Source: Arthrobacter sp. 24S4-2 (GTDB lineage Bacteria > Actinomycetota > Actinomycetes > Actinomycetales > Micrococcaceae). From it: DNA of 64,000 nucleotides. Below, piece by piece: positions 18,082 through 26,621 of the stretch. A model generated the notes under the pieces. That model ran no database searches, was not told the origin of the DNA, and saw nothing but the letters and a program-made list of their open reading frames with translations. Position numbers and translations under genes: made by a program. The DNA is taken from positions 2,666,001-2,730,000 of the forward strand of contig NZ_CP040018.1 of the NCBI RefSeq assembly GCF_005280255.1, read 5' to 3'. Every line of letters begins with the position of its first letter. Within the stretch, counting starts at the first letter, position 1.

Positions 18082-19539
18082 TCAAATCAGTTCAGTGGCG
18101 AATGCGGGGGCCTGAAAGGGGGCGGCATCCGAGTTCTTCCGGAACACGCGTGCAGCAAAGTAGTAGAGCGGAGCAACAACCGCCAGCCCGACGATCCACG
18201 AGATGTCCACGCCGCCCATCGCTGCGGCCAGTGGGCCCGTGTAGATCGCTGTTGCGGAGAACGGAACCTGAATCAGGGCGCCGGCAACATAGGAGCCGAT
18301 CGCCACCCAGTTGAACCGTCCGTACACGCCGCCGTCGCGCTTGAAGAAGTCTTCCACCCTGTAGTCGCCGTGCCGGAGAAGGTAGTAGTCCACCAGGTTG
18401 ATGGCCGTCCAGGGTACCAGCACGTACATCAGGAAGGAGAGGAAGTTCGTGTAGAAGAGGATGAAATTGTCGCGGGCGAACAGCGCGATCAGGACGGCGA
18501 GCGTGAAGAGGATGAGTGCCGCAACGCTTCGGGTCTTGGCGTGGGGCAACCAGTTCGGCTTGAACGTCTGGCCAATGGTGAGGCTGCACAGGACGCCGCA
18601 GTAAAGATTCATGGCGTTCGACGCCGCAACCCCGAGGCAGAAGATTCCGATGACGATCATGGTCCATGGTTGGAGAAACGCTCCCAGGCTGCCGACGATT
18701 TCGACGGTGCCGGCGTCGTTGCTCAGCGTCGCGGCGAGCGTTCCCACCAAGGCACCTAAGACCATGGGGAACAAGGTGCCCAGGACGCAGCCTGAGTAGG
18801 ACGCCCAGAACGCCGGGGCCGAGCCAGTGCCCTGCGGCATATAGCGGGAGTAATCCGAGACGTAGGGAGCGTAGGCGAGCTGCCACAGGGCGGATACAGA
18901 GATGGTGCCCATGAAGCCAACCCAGTTGAAGTTTCCCTGGTCCAGGAAGCTGGCCGGCAGTCCCTGGACGAACAGGATCCAGGCGAAGGCCAGCAGCAGT
19001 GCTACGCCGGCCACGACGCTCAGGAAGCGTGCATAGGCATGAATGAGCCGGTAGCCGAAAATCGTGGCAATGACGCTGACGACGCCGATGATAATGATGC
19101 CGGCGTCAACACTGATGCCCGGGCTGACTGCGGCCATTGCTTCCCCGCCAAAGACGAGGTTGGCCGCGAAAAACCCGACGTACATGATCACCACGATGAC
19201 AACGATCAGCAGCGCCCCGTACGAACCGAACTGGCCGCGGGTCTGGATCATCTGCGCCACGCCCAGTTGCGGGCCCTGGGCAGAGTGCAGGGCCATGAAG
19301 ATGCCACCGACGACGTTCCCGATGATGATTCCCACGATCGCGGGCACAAAGTGCAGGCCGAACACCGTGGTGGCGAGGCCGCCGGTCACGATGGTCATGA
19401 TCATGATGTTGGAACCGAACCAGATGGTGAAGAGGTCCCGGGCTTTCCCATGGCGTTCGTTCGCGGGGATGGGCTGGATGGTCTTGTCCTCGAGCCGGGG
19501 TACTTCTGCCGCGGCATCGGAAGTGGTTCGAGTGCTCAT
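18082..19539 (-). CDS. NCS1 family permease (cytosine/purine permease type)
   Basis: A 485-residue permease with twelve predicted membrane segments. It shows the family start region (PANERHGKARDLFTIWFGSN, about 25-44) and QLAYAPYVSDYSRYMP (about 219-234). NCS1 proteins import nucleobases, allantoin, hydantoins, thiamine or related amides with Na+ or H+. The start overlaps the stop of the ureohydrolase gene (ATGA), a sign of coupled expression, so the substrate is probably the guanidino or amide compound handled by this operon. Confidence 0.88.
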   Translation of the reverse strand: MSTRTTSDAAAEVPRLEDKTIQPIPANERHGKARDLFTIWFGSNIMIMTIVTGGLATTVFGLHFVPAIVGIIIGNVVGGIFMALHSAQGPQLGVAQMIQTRGQFGSYGALLIVVIVVIMYVGFFAANLVFGGEAMAAVSPGISVDAGIIIIGVVSVIATIFGYRLIHAYARFLSVVAGVALLLAFAWILFVQGLPASFLDQGNFNWVGFMGTISVSALWQLAYAPYVSDYSRYMPQGTGSAPAFWASYSGCVLGTLFPMVLGALVGTLAATLSNDAGTVEIVGSLGAFLQPWTMIVIGIFCLGVAASNAMNLYCGVLCSLTIGQTFKPNWLPHAKTRSVAALILFTLAVLIALFARDNFILFYTNFLSFLMYVLVPWTAINLVDYYLLRHGDYRVEDFFKRDGGVYGRFNWVAIGSYVAGALIQVPFSATAIYTGPLAAAMGGVDISWIVGLAVVAPLYYFAARVFRKNSDAAPFQAPAFATELI

Positions 19540-20540
19540 GATGCGTTCCAGGATGCTGCCTGCAGTTCACGGACGGTGTGCGTTTCGGCCTTACTGCGGT
19601 TCACCATCAGGGCGAGCAGGTCGAAGACGAGGGTGGCGGCGGCGACCGTGGTGATGTCTGCGTGGTCGTAGGCCGGAGCGACTTCGACGACGTCGGCGCC
19701 CACAATGTTGATGCCGTTCAGTCCGCGGAGAAGGGCCAGGAGTTCGCGGGAGTGGAGCCCGCCCATCTCGGGGGTGCCGGTGCCCGGCGCGTAGGCCGGA
19801 TCCAGGACGTCGATGTCGATGGAGACGTAGACCGGGGTATCGCCGAGCCGTTCCTTGACCTGCGCGATCGCTGCCGGGACGCCGATGACGTCCAGGTCCG
19901 AACAGCGGATGATCTGGAAACCGAATTCGTGGTCGCGCAGGAAGTCGTTGCGGTCATAGACCGGCCCGCGGATGCCGACGTGCATGGACTTGTCTTCCAC
20001 CAGGAGGCCTTCCTCGAATGCCCGGCGGAAGATGGTTCCGTGGGTGACCGGCTGGTCGAAGTAGGTGTCCCACGTGTCCAGGTGGGCATCGAAGTGCAGC
20101 AAAGCCACGGGTCCGTGGACCGTGTTCAAGGCCCGCAGCATCGGGAGGGCGATGGTGTGGTCTCCGCCGATCGAGATGAGCTTCTTGTCCTCACTGATCA
20201 GGGGCAGTGCCTGCTCTTCAATTTCGCGGACTGCCCGTGTGATGTCGTAGGGCGTGCAGGCGATGTCGCCGGCGTCCACAACCTGGGCTTCGTAGACCGG
20301 CGCGACGTCCAGTTCGGGGTGGTATCCGGGACGCAGTAGCCGGGAGGCTTCGCGGACTGCGGCAGGACCGAACCGGGCGCCGGGGCGGAAGGACGTTCCG
20401 CCGTCGAAGGGTACGCCGACGATCGCAATGTCGTAGTCCGGAACGCGGTCGATTTGGGGAAGCCTGGCGAATGTGCCGAGGCCTGCATACCGGGGGACTT
20501 TTGTTGCGTCGACGGGGCCGATGGGCTTGTGAGCTGTCAT
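19536..20540 (-). CDS. Ureohydrolase (agmatinase / guanidinobutyrase family)
   Basis: A 334-residue arginase-superfamily enzyme with all manganese-binding motifs: GGDHTI, DAHLDTWD and SIDIDVLDPAYAPGTGTPE. It removes urea from a guanidino compound; agmatine, guanidinobutyrate and guanidinopropionate are possible substrates. The start at 20540 is preferred over a longer frame reaching 20741, because AAGGA lies about 8 bases before it and the extra residues are low-complexity. It is the first gene of the operon and is divergent from the PucR activator. No arginine decarboxylase or putrescine aminotransferase lies nearby. Confidence 0.88.
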   Translation of the reverse strand: MTAHKPIGPVDATKVPRYAGLGTFARLPQIDRVPDYDIAIVGVPFDGGTSFRPGARFGPAAVREASRLLRPGYHPELDVAPVYEAQVVDAGDIACTPYDITRAVREIEEQALPLISEDKKLISIGGDHTIALPMLRALNTVHGPVALLHFDAHLDTWDTYFDQPVTHGTIFRRAFEEGLLVEDKSMHVGIRGPVYDRNDFLRDHEFGFQIIRCSDLDVIGVPAAIAQVKERLGDTPVYVSIDIDVLDPAYAPGTGTPEMGGLHSRELLALLRGLNGINIVGADVVEVAPAYDHADITTVAAATLVFDLLALMVNRSKAETHTVRELQAASWNAS

Positions 20541-20761
20541 GCCGGGATCCTTCGGTTCAGTGCTGCCGGGCGGTGACGCCGGCGGCGTTTCGGGGAGGTG
20601 TTGGGCCGCTCGCCGTTGAGCGGGAAGTAAGTAATCCAATTCTTGGTGACGCGCATCACGGCGTATAGCGGTAGATTGACTACAAATGGCCGAGGCTCTT
20701 ATACATATGTCTAGAGAGCCTCCGGGTGGGCTGGAAACCAAGGAGCTGGGAGCGCAATTCC

Positions 20762-22255
20762 ATGGCGATTACAGTGGCCGAGCTCGTGGCGGAACCCCAG
20801 CTGGGCCTTACGCTGCTGGCCGGTTCCGCAGGCGCTGGCAACCGGGTCACCTGGGCCCACACGTCTGACTTGCCGAGGCTGTGGGAATGGGTCACCGGTG
20901 GCGAGCTGATGATGACCAACGGCCTCTCCATCCCGGCCGATGCTGCCGGGCAGGTTGGGCTCGCCGAGGCGCTGGTGGAGGCGGGCGCGAGTGCGCTGGC
21001 CATCGGAGAGAAGATGCACGCGCCGGAGCTGTTGCCGGAGTTCCTGGCGGCTTGTGAGGGGCTGCCGCTGCCGCTGATCAACGTGCCCTATCCGCTGCCC
21101 TTCATCGCCATCGCGCGAACGGTGGCTGAATCCTCCCTGTTGGAGGAATCGCGGCGCCTGCGCCAGACCGCCCGGATATACGACCTGCTCCGCACTGCCG
21201 GAACATCCGAGGACCAGTTGCAAGGCCTTCTTCTGGGCCTCGCAGCCGAACTCGATGCGGACCTCTTCGTCGTGGACCGGCGCTGCCTTCATCCATGGCA
21301 TCCGGACGGCCGGCCGCTCCCGGATTTCCTGCAGGCGGAATTGGCCCCGCTGACCGGGCGGATATCTCTGGCCGGGAAGAAGTTCCAGTGGCACCGGCTT
21401 CGGGACAGGCACGTGCTCATGATGGATATCCCTACGCATGCCAATGCGCTCCTGGTGGTGCTGCCCAACAGCGATCCGCACCCGGACGCCGTCGTACTTC
21501 TGCATGCGGCAACCGTGCTGGGGCTGGAACTTTCACGAAAAGTCCTGTCCCTGGAAAGCCAGCACCGCCTGGCGGGCGAATTCCTGTTGCAGGCAGTCGA
21601 CGGTCGGCTGGGAACGGCGGAACTGGAAAGCCGGCTTACGGCTTTTGGTGTTCCGGCGCAGGATTTCCTGGTGGTTTCGATATCGGCCGACGACGGCGAG
21701 CGGCTGGCGAACGTCCACGTCGAACTGTGGCGCCACGGCTTTCCGGCCGCTTGCCTGCGGCGCTCCAACACACTTCATGTGGCGGTGTCCGCGGCGGTGA
21801 CCGACGATATCCTGATCCATTGCGCGGGTCCGGAGGTCCGGATCGGCATCAGCTCGCCGACGTCTGCGCCCGGGATCCGGCGTGCCCTGCAGGAGTCGCT
21901 GTGGGCGCTCGGCTCGGCCAAGGGCAATGCCATGAATCTGGCCCGGTACGCCGAAGGTCCCTCGTGGCTGGGGCTCACGAGCTTCGAGGAAGGGACCGCG
22001 TTGGTGCAGCGGCTGCTGGGGCCGGTCTTCGCATACGAACAGAGCCAGGAAGGCGACCTCATCGTGACGCTCAGGACCTACCTGGACACCCAGAGATCGT
22101 GGCAAAAGACCGCGGCGGCGCTCTTCGCCCACCGGCAAACCGTCATCTACCGCATCCGAAAAATCAGCGAACTGACGGGCCTGGACATGACCGAAACGTC
22201 CACATTGGCTCAGCTTTGGTTTGCACTTCAAATCCATGAGGCCATGCATAAGTAG
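20762..22255 (+). CDS. PucR family transcriptional activator
   Basis: A 497-residue regulator with an N-terminal PucR ligand domain (about 3-120, ITVAELVAEP...), a middle GGDEF-like/CdaR segment, and a C-terminal PucR helix-turn-helix (about 435-492, TAAALFAHRQTVIYRIRKI). The ATG at 20762 is chosen because GGGAG stands about 9 bases upstream and the conserved domain starts immediately. It is divergent from the ureohydrolase operon, with 221 bases between, and probably activates it when the nitrogen compound is present. Relatives control purine, GABA and polyamine use. Confidence 0.88.
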   Translation: MAITVAELVAEPQLGLTLLAGSAGAGNRVTWAHTSDLPRLWEWVTGGELMMTNGLSIPADAAGQVGLAEALVEAGASALAIGEKMHAPELLPEFLAACEGLPLPLINVPYPLPFIAIARTVAESSLLEESRRLRQTARIYDLLRTAGTSEDQLQGLLLGLAAELDADLFVVDRRCLHPWHPDGRPLPDFLQAELAPLTGRISLAGKKFQWHRLRDRHVLMMDIPTHANALLVVLPNSDPHPDAVVLLHAATVLGLELSRKVLSLESQHRLAGEFLLQAVDGRLGTAELESRLTAFGVPAQDFLVVSISADDGERLANVHVELWRHGFPAACLRRSNTLHVAVSAAVTDDILIHCAGPEVRIGISSPTSAPGIRRALQESLWALGSAKGNAMNLARYAEGPSWLGLTSFEEGTALVQRLLGPVFAYEQSQEGDLIVTLRTYLDTQRSWQKTAAALFAHRQTVIYRIRKISELTGLDMTETSTLAQLWFALQIHEAMHK

Positions 22256-22309
22256 AACGCCAAGCCGACCGTGCAGGCGCGGCGGCCGCTTCCGGAAGCC
22301 GGGGACAGC

Positions 22310-23074
22310 CTAGCCTCGCAACGTCGCCAAGGCTTCAGCCAGCGGCATGCGCAGTGCGGGGCCATGGCCGGGAAGTACCACTGTGGCGTTGATGCCGTCC
22401 AGGCGGTGAGTTGCCGCCAGCGCCCCGGCGGGGTCTGTGTGGTACATCCGGTGAAGCATCTGGGGTCCGGACTTACGGCTCACCGGATGGCCGCTAACAA
22501 ACGAGTCACCTACGGCGATCGCTCCTGCACCGGGGAGATAGATCGAGACGTTGCCCGGGGTGTGGCCCGGAAGCAGGATCGCTTGCGGGCTGCCGGGCAG
22601 GCTCCGAAGCCTCCCGGCGTCCCATGCCTGGGCCTGCGTTGCCGGCTTCGCCGTCAAGGATCCTGCTTTGATGACGTGGATCATCCAGCGGAAGACGCGG
22701 GGGCGCCAAGCCCGGGCGAGGACCTGACCGAACGTGACCTGGTGCTTTTCCCTCCCTTGGACATGGGCCAGTTCTTCCGGGGCGCACAAGATCGGCGTTC
22801 CGTATGTTGTGGAGAAGTAGGCCGCGGAGCCGGTGTGGTCGACGTGGCCGTGGGTGATGAGCACGGCCTGAGCGTCGGCCGGATGCAACCCCAGGTGGCG
22901 GATGGACTCAAGGACCAAGGCGCGGTCGGCGGGATAACCGCTGTCAATGAGCATGAATCCAGTGTCGTCGAGGACCACGATCCAGTTGGAGGCTGGTCCT
23001 TCGACGAAAAAGACACCGGGTGCCTGCTCTGAAACGTTGGATGAGGGGTGCCATTCATTGGCTCGGAGGTGCAC
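22310..23074 (-). CDS. MBL-fold metallo-hydrolase
   Basis: A 254-residue metallo-beta-lactamase-fold protein with the metal motif THGHVDHTG (about 74-82), a following His in LPGHTPGN (about 167-174) and VLPGHGP (about 236-242), which complete the di-metal site. Family members hydrolyse thioesters, lactones or related bonds. The GTG start at 23074 has no clear Shine-Dalgarno sequence, so the true start may differ. It converges on the PucR gene and stands alone. The substrate is unknown. Confidence 0.8.
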   Translation of the reverse strand: MHLRANEWHPSSNVSEQAPGVFFVEGPASNWIVVLDDTGFMLIDSGYPADRALVLESIRHLGLHPADAQAVLITHGHVDHTGSAAYFSTTYGTPILCAPEELAHVQGREKHQVTFGQVLARAWRPRVFRWMIHVIKAGSLTAKPATQAQAWDAGRLRSLPGSPQAILLPGHTPGNVSIYLPGAGAIAVGDSFVSGHPVSRKSGPQMLHRMYHTDPAGALAATHRLDGINATVVLPGHGPALRMPLAEALATLRG

Positions 23075-23145
23075 TGGTACATACTAGTCAACGGTCCAGT
23101 GAAAGCAGAGGACAACAGGTTGGGCAGAGCTTCCTTTGGAGCGGG

Positions 23146-23691
23146 TTACGGATTGGATGCCATGAAGTCAGTGACGGCTGCCTCGGTTTGTGCCTGCGTT
23201 GGTCCGAGCCAGAACAGGTGACTGGGCGCGAGTCGGCGGTATGACGCACGATCAGGTCGGGCCTGCTGCAGATCGTTGACGAACCCGCTCCCGGAGCGCA
23301 TCGTCCGGAACAGTTCCCGTGCCCGTTGCTTGTCCTCTCCGGACCAGGTATGCCACCACTCGTTATCGGACCTGTTGGACAGTGCGCCGACCATCCGTCG
23401 TAGCCCGGCATCGGAATCAACCAAACGTGCCAACGTCGCCCATGTCAGGCCCTGCAGGGCCGGAGAGAAAACTAACGGGCCCAACAGCGATTCGAGGTGC
23501 GTGTCGGGATACGCCCGCGTCGAAGGGGCGCAGCTGTGCAGAACCATCCGGGGCACCAATTCCGGCATGGCCAACGCGGCGTGAAGGGCCTGCATGCCGC
23601 CAATGGAGACACCAACCGCCCCTGCAGTCCCGGGCAGGTACATGACTTCCACAGGACCCAGGCGGGTTTGGATCACTCGGGGCTCGCTCAC
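23146..23691 (-). pseudogene. Alpha/beta hydrolase with two internal in-frame deletions
   Basis: The 181-residue frame begins like an alpha/beta hydrolase (TRLGPVEVMYLPGTAG) but jumps at about residue 24 straight to the nucleophile elbow GVSIGGMQA. The usual oxyanion strand and about 70-80 residues are missing. Near the C-terminus, YRRLA (about 149-153) joins directly to PSHLFWLG, which carries the catalytic-His context, so the strand with the catalytic Asp is also missing. Family proteins are about 260-290 residues. Both losses keep the frame. It is probably a non-functional remnant, though expression of a small protein cannot be excluded. Confidence 0.65.
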
Positions 23692-24060
23692 GGTCCAAGC
23701 CTACGTTGGGGCATCCTGTCCTCACCCGGCCGCGCGCCAGCGGACGCGCGACCGTCGACTGGTGCCATGAGCACGTGCTGTAATACGCCGGTTTCAGGTA
23801 GTCGTAGTCGGGTCCGACTCCTCGTACGCTGACGGGGCCGGAATCGAACCAAGAGTCCAACACACGGTCACGGTGTGGTGGCTCCTGGACTACGCCGACG
23901 CTGTTGATTCCGAAGCTGCCGGTTCGGGAATTTGGCAGTAGGGTCCTTCTTCAAACAAGGTTTGTCGGACACGGGAGACATGTAGGACGCCGCCTGGCTT
24001 CCTCGGCGTCCTTCAGTTCTGCGACGCCCCGCGTCCACTTGAAAGGTGTGTGGTGCTTCG
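23692..24060. other. Gene-poor stretch
   Basis: I see no convincing gene here. Short frames on both strands lack ribosome binding sites and recognisable motifs. One segment near 23826-23850 vaguely resembles a tRNA T-arm on the minus strand but does not fold as a tRNA. Confidence 0.5.
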
Positions 24061-24264
24061 TCAGCTCGGTCGATCTCTGCCCAGCGACGCGCGGCGGTAC
24101 CAGTCAATAGTTGGCTTCGTGAGCTTGCTGCTGTTGGCACAATTCCGGTTACTGCAGTGTGACGGGATTTCGTCCTGCCGTCCTTTTGCGCCCGGTCCGT
24201 CGTATTTCAACCTCGCCAAAACCACGGCGGATCCACACACAGCGCACACCAGAATGGACTGCAT
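24061..24264 (-). CDS. Small zinc-ribbon-like hypothetical protein
   Basis: A 67-residue frame starting at ATG 24264 with GGGGA 5 bases upstream. It contains CAVCGS (about 7-12) and, after a linker with DGPGAKGRQDEIP, HCSNRNC (about 38-44). This gives a CxxC...CxxxxC pattern consistent with a small zinc ribbon. Codon third positions are less GC-rich than neighbours, which would fit transfer or a non-coding frame. No function is known; it stands alone in a gene-poor region next to the TetR gene. Confidence 0.42.
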   Translation of the reverse strand: MQSILVCAVCGSAVVLARLKYDGPGAKGRQDEIPSHCSNRNCANSSKLTKPTIDWYRRASLGRDRPS

Positions 24265-24652
24265 GGTTATCCCCAGCAATCTTTCTCGGCCGGGAAGGCT
24301 CTCCGGCCGGTAGTCATTATCTTGCCGTCATCGCCTGTGGCTTCCATTCGTCCCCTTGAGTTGGCCTGCGCTTAGAGTACCGCGTCCGGGGGCGGCCAGG
24401 CGTTCGGTGGGATTGCAACAGCCGGACGGGGCCAGGCATTCAGCGAGCCCGGATGGCTGAGAGGATCGCGCTATCAAAAATCAGCGTGATGTGAACAGGA
24501 TTTGCGCGCGCCAAGAGCCACGGCGTGCTGGCCGGGGAACTGCGGGTTATGCCGGGGCTGCCCGCGCGCCTCGTTCAGGGATGGTTCGATGACACCCGGA
24601 CATTCCGGTGATCGTTCGGTGATCGTTCGGCGTTCGACCGGCCGCGCGCGAC
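24265..24652. other. Gene-poor stretch before the TetR gene
   Basis: No supported gene. It contains a perfect tandem 11-bp repeat GGTGATCGTTC at 24607-24617 and 24618-24628, just past the TetR stop codon, and otherwise unremarkable sequence. Confidence 0.5.
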
Positions 24653-25351
24653 TCAGCTGGCTGCGAGTCCGTCCGTTGTCGCCTTGTCGACAGCACCGCG
24701 CAGCCCTGCAGTTTGGAGCTCGGGGAGTGGGCGGCCACATATTGCACGCGCTTCGTTGGCAGACACCCCCAGCATTCGAAGGAGTGCCTCGGCCGCCCGG
24801 TCCGTCGTCTCGGCGTCGTCGCGGTCCGGTTCGGCATGGATGAGCTGTCCGAGGAAGGTGGCCGCGCCGACGGCGCACACCACGGCGACATCGACGTCTG
24901 TCATTGTGAACCGACCGGACTCGACGCCGGCCTGGATGTCACGCCGGACGCGCGGTGCCAGTCCTGTCTGCGCGCCGAGGATGTCGAAGGCGCTGTGCAG
25001 GATCACCTTGCTGAGCTGAGGTTCACGGCGGTGGAAGCGGCCCATCAACCGGAAGCTGGTCGCAAACGCGACAGCGGGATCGTCGACGTCGGTGGTGAGC
25101 TCGTCGAGGACCGCGCCGAGCAGGTCCATGACGTGGTCAACCGCTGCCTCGAACAGCTGGTCTTTCGACTCAAAGTGGTTGTAGAAGGAGCCGATTCCAA
25201 CGTCCGCGGCCTGAGTAATATCCAGCACCGGCGTATTGGTCTGACCTTGAGCCAGGAAGGACTGTGCTGCGCGGACCAACGCGGCGCGAGTCTGCGCCTT
25301 GCGTCGATGCGACCGGGTGGGCTCCGGGGACGAGGCTGGGGCTTGGGTCAT
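24653..25351 (-). CDS. TetR family transcriptional regulator
   Basis: A 232-residue repressor. The N-terminal TetR helix-turn-helix (about 18-65) contains ITQAADVGIGSFYNHFESKDQLF, and a variable helical ligand domain follows. It is divergent from the aromatic-degradation operon. A strong inverted repeat in the 127-base gap (25430-25463) is the probable operator, so it likely represses that operon until an aromatic compound or CoA ester binds. Confidence 0.9.
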   Translation of the reverse strand: MTQAPASSPEPTRSHRRKAQTRAALVRAAQSFLAQGQTNTPVLDITQAADVGIGSFYNHFESKDQLFEAAVDHVMDLLGAVLDELTTDVDDPAVAFATSFRLMGRFHRREPQLSKVILHSAFDILGAQTGLAPRVRRDIQAGVESGRFTMTDVDVAVVCAVGAATFLGQLIHAEPDRDDAETTDRAAEALLRMLGVSANEARAICGRPLPELQTAGLRGAVDKATTDGLAAS

Positions 25352-25405
25352 CGAGGCTCCTTGAAGTCATCCGGTCACAGGAATCTTACCAGCCCCGTCA
25401 CAGAT

Positions 25406-25463
25406 GAAGAAATCTTCAACTACTCTTGACTGACGATATCTTCATAACCGAAGATATAGTCAG
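25406..25463. promoter_or_regulatory. Probable TetR operator
   Basis: CTGACGATATCTTC (25430-25443) and GAAGATATAGTCAG (25450-25463) form an inverted repeat with 13 of 14 positions paired and a 6-base spacer. A second small palindrome, GAAGA-AA-TCTTC (25406-25417), carries the same GAAGA core. The sites lie between the divergent TetR gene and the operon, 15 bases before the first operon gene. Confidence 0.72.
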
Positions 25464-25478
25464 AAAGAGAGGTTATCC

Positions 25479-26621
25479 ATGAACGACCACCACGGCACCC
25501 ACGGCACCCATAGCGACCTGCACAGTGAGCAAGGCGCGCGGCGAGGTGAACACCGCGGACGGGCGGCGAACCCGATCATCAAGGTGCAGGACATCGCCTG
25601 GCTCGAGTTCCAGAAGCCGGACCTGCCCGCTGCAGAGACCTTCGCGCACGCCTTCGGCTTCGCCACGAGCCTGCGCACCCCTGACGAGCTGCACCTCCGG
25701 GGCACCGACACCGCAGCGCCGTGCGTGATCGTACGGCGCGGACCGAGATCGCATTACCTGGGTGCCGCGTTCACTGCGGCCGAGGCCTCGGACGTCCTTC
25801 GCCTGGCTGACGCGACGGGCGCGACCTCGAAAAAGCTACCGGAGACGATCGGCGGCATAGGGGTCGACCTCGTGGATCCGAGCGGCGCTGCGATTCGCGT
25901 CGTCGCAGACACACACAAACTTCCTTCCCTGCCGGCCCAGACGCCCCTTACCTTCAATGCCGGCCATGAGGTGGCGCGGGCCAACCAGGCCCAGCGGCCA
26001 CTGCGTCAACCAGCGAAAGTCCAGCGCCTCGGTCACGTCGTGCTGCAGAGCACAAAGTACCGTGAAACGCTCGACTGGTACCTGCAGCACCTCGGCCTGA
26101 TCGTCAGCGACTTCCTCTACTACCCTGGCCAGCGCGAGCGCGGTCCGACGATGAGCTTTATCCGCTGCGACCGGGGTTCGACACCAACCGACCATCACAC
26201 CATTGCGATGGCGCTGGGCCCGACGAATCGCTACGTGCACTCGGCATACCAGGTGGCCGACGTCGATGCCCTAGCCGCGGGCGGTGAGCTTCTGCGCGAC
26301 CTTGGCTACCACCATTCGTGGGGGATCGGCCGCCACATCCAAGGCAGCCAAATCTTCGACTACTGGCGGGACCCCAACGGCTTCCTGGTCGAGCACTTCA
26401 CCGATGGGGACATGTTCGACTGCACTCTCGAGCCCGGTTGGGCACAGATGGCCGCCTCCGGTCTCGCCCAGTGGGGCCCTCGGGCCACCAAGGACTTCCT
26501 CGGTATCGCCCGTGGCCGGGAGTCGCTGCGTGAGCTGGCCTCGATGGTCTCCGCGCTCCGCGACGACAACGAGTTCGATTTCGCGAGCCTACGCGGCCTG
26601 ATGAAAGTAGCCACCTCATGA
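25479..26621 (+). CDS. Extradiol ring-cleavage dioxygenase, VOC type
   Basis: A 380-residue two-domain type I extradiol dioxygenase. The N-terminal VOC module covers about 33-145 and the catalytic module about 178-310. Probable Fe(II) ligands are His in LGHVVLQ (about 187), His in YVHSAYQV (about 252) and Glu in FLVEHF (about 308). The first 30 residues are His-rich and unlike the family. It would cleave a catechol next to one hydroxyl. It is the first gene of a five-gene operon with 4-base overlaps throughout and has AGAGAGG before the start. Confidence 0.85.
   Translation: MNDHHGTHGTHSDLHSEQGARRGEHRGRAANPIIKVQDIAWLEFQKPDLPAAETFAHAFGFATSLRTPDELHLRGTDTAAPCVIVRRGPRSHYLGAAFTAAEASDVLRLADATGATSKKLPETIGGIGVDLVDPSGAAIRVVADTHKLPSLPAQTPLTFNAGHEVARANQAQRPLRQPAKVQRLGHVVLQSTKYRETLDWYLQHLGLIVSDFLYYPGQRERGPTMSFIRCDRGSTPTDHHTIAMALGPTNRYVHSAYQVADVDALAAGGELLRDLGYHHSWGIGRHIQGSQIFDYWRDPNGFLVEHFTDGDMFDCTLEPGWAQMAASGLAQWGPRATKDFLGIARGRESLRELASMVSALRDDNEFDFASLRGLMKVATS

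Noticed and set aside
23826..23860. GGTTCGATTCC-like segment on the minus strand
   Set aside because: It does not extend to a tRNA cloverleaf in either direction.
24607..24628. Tandem 11-bp repeat as a possible iteron or CRISPR start
   Set aside because: Only two copies, no spacers, no replication or cas genes nearby.
22256..24652. Genomic island or prophage around the gene-poor region
   Set aside because: No integrase, phage genes or attachment repeats are visible; the sparse coding is better explained by decay.
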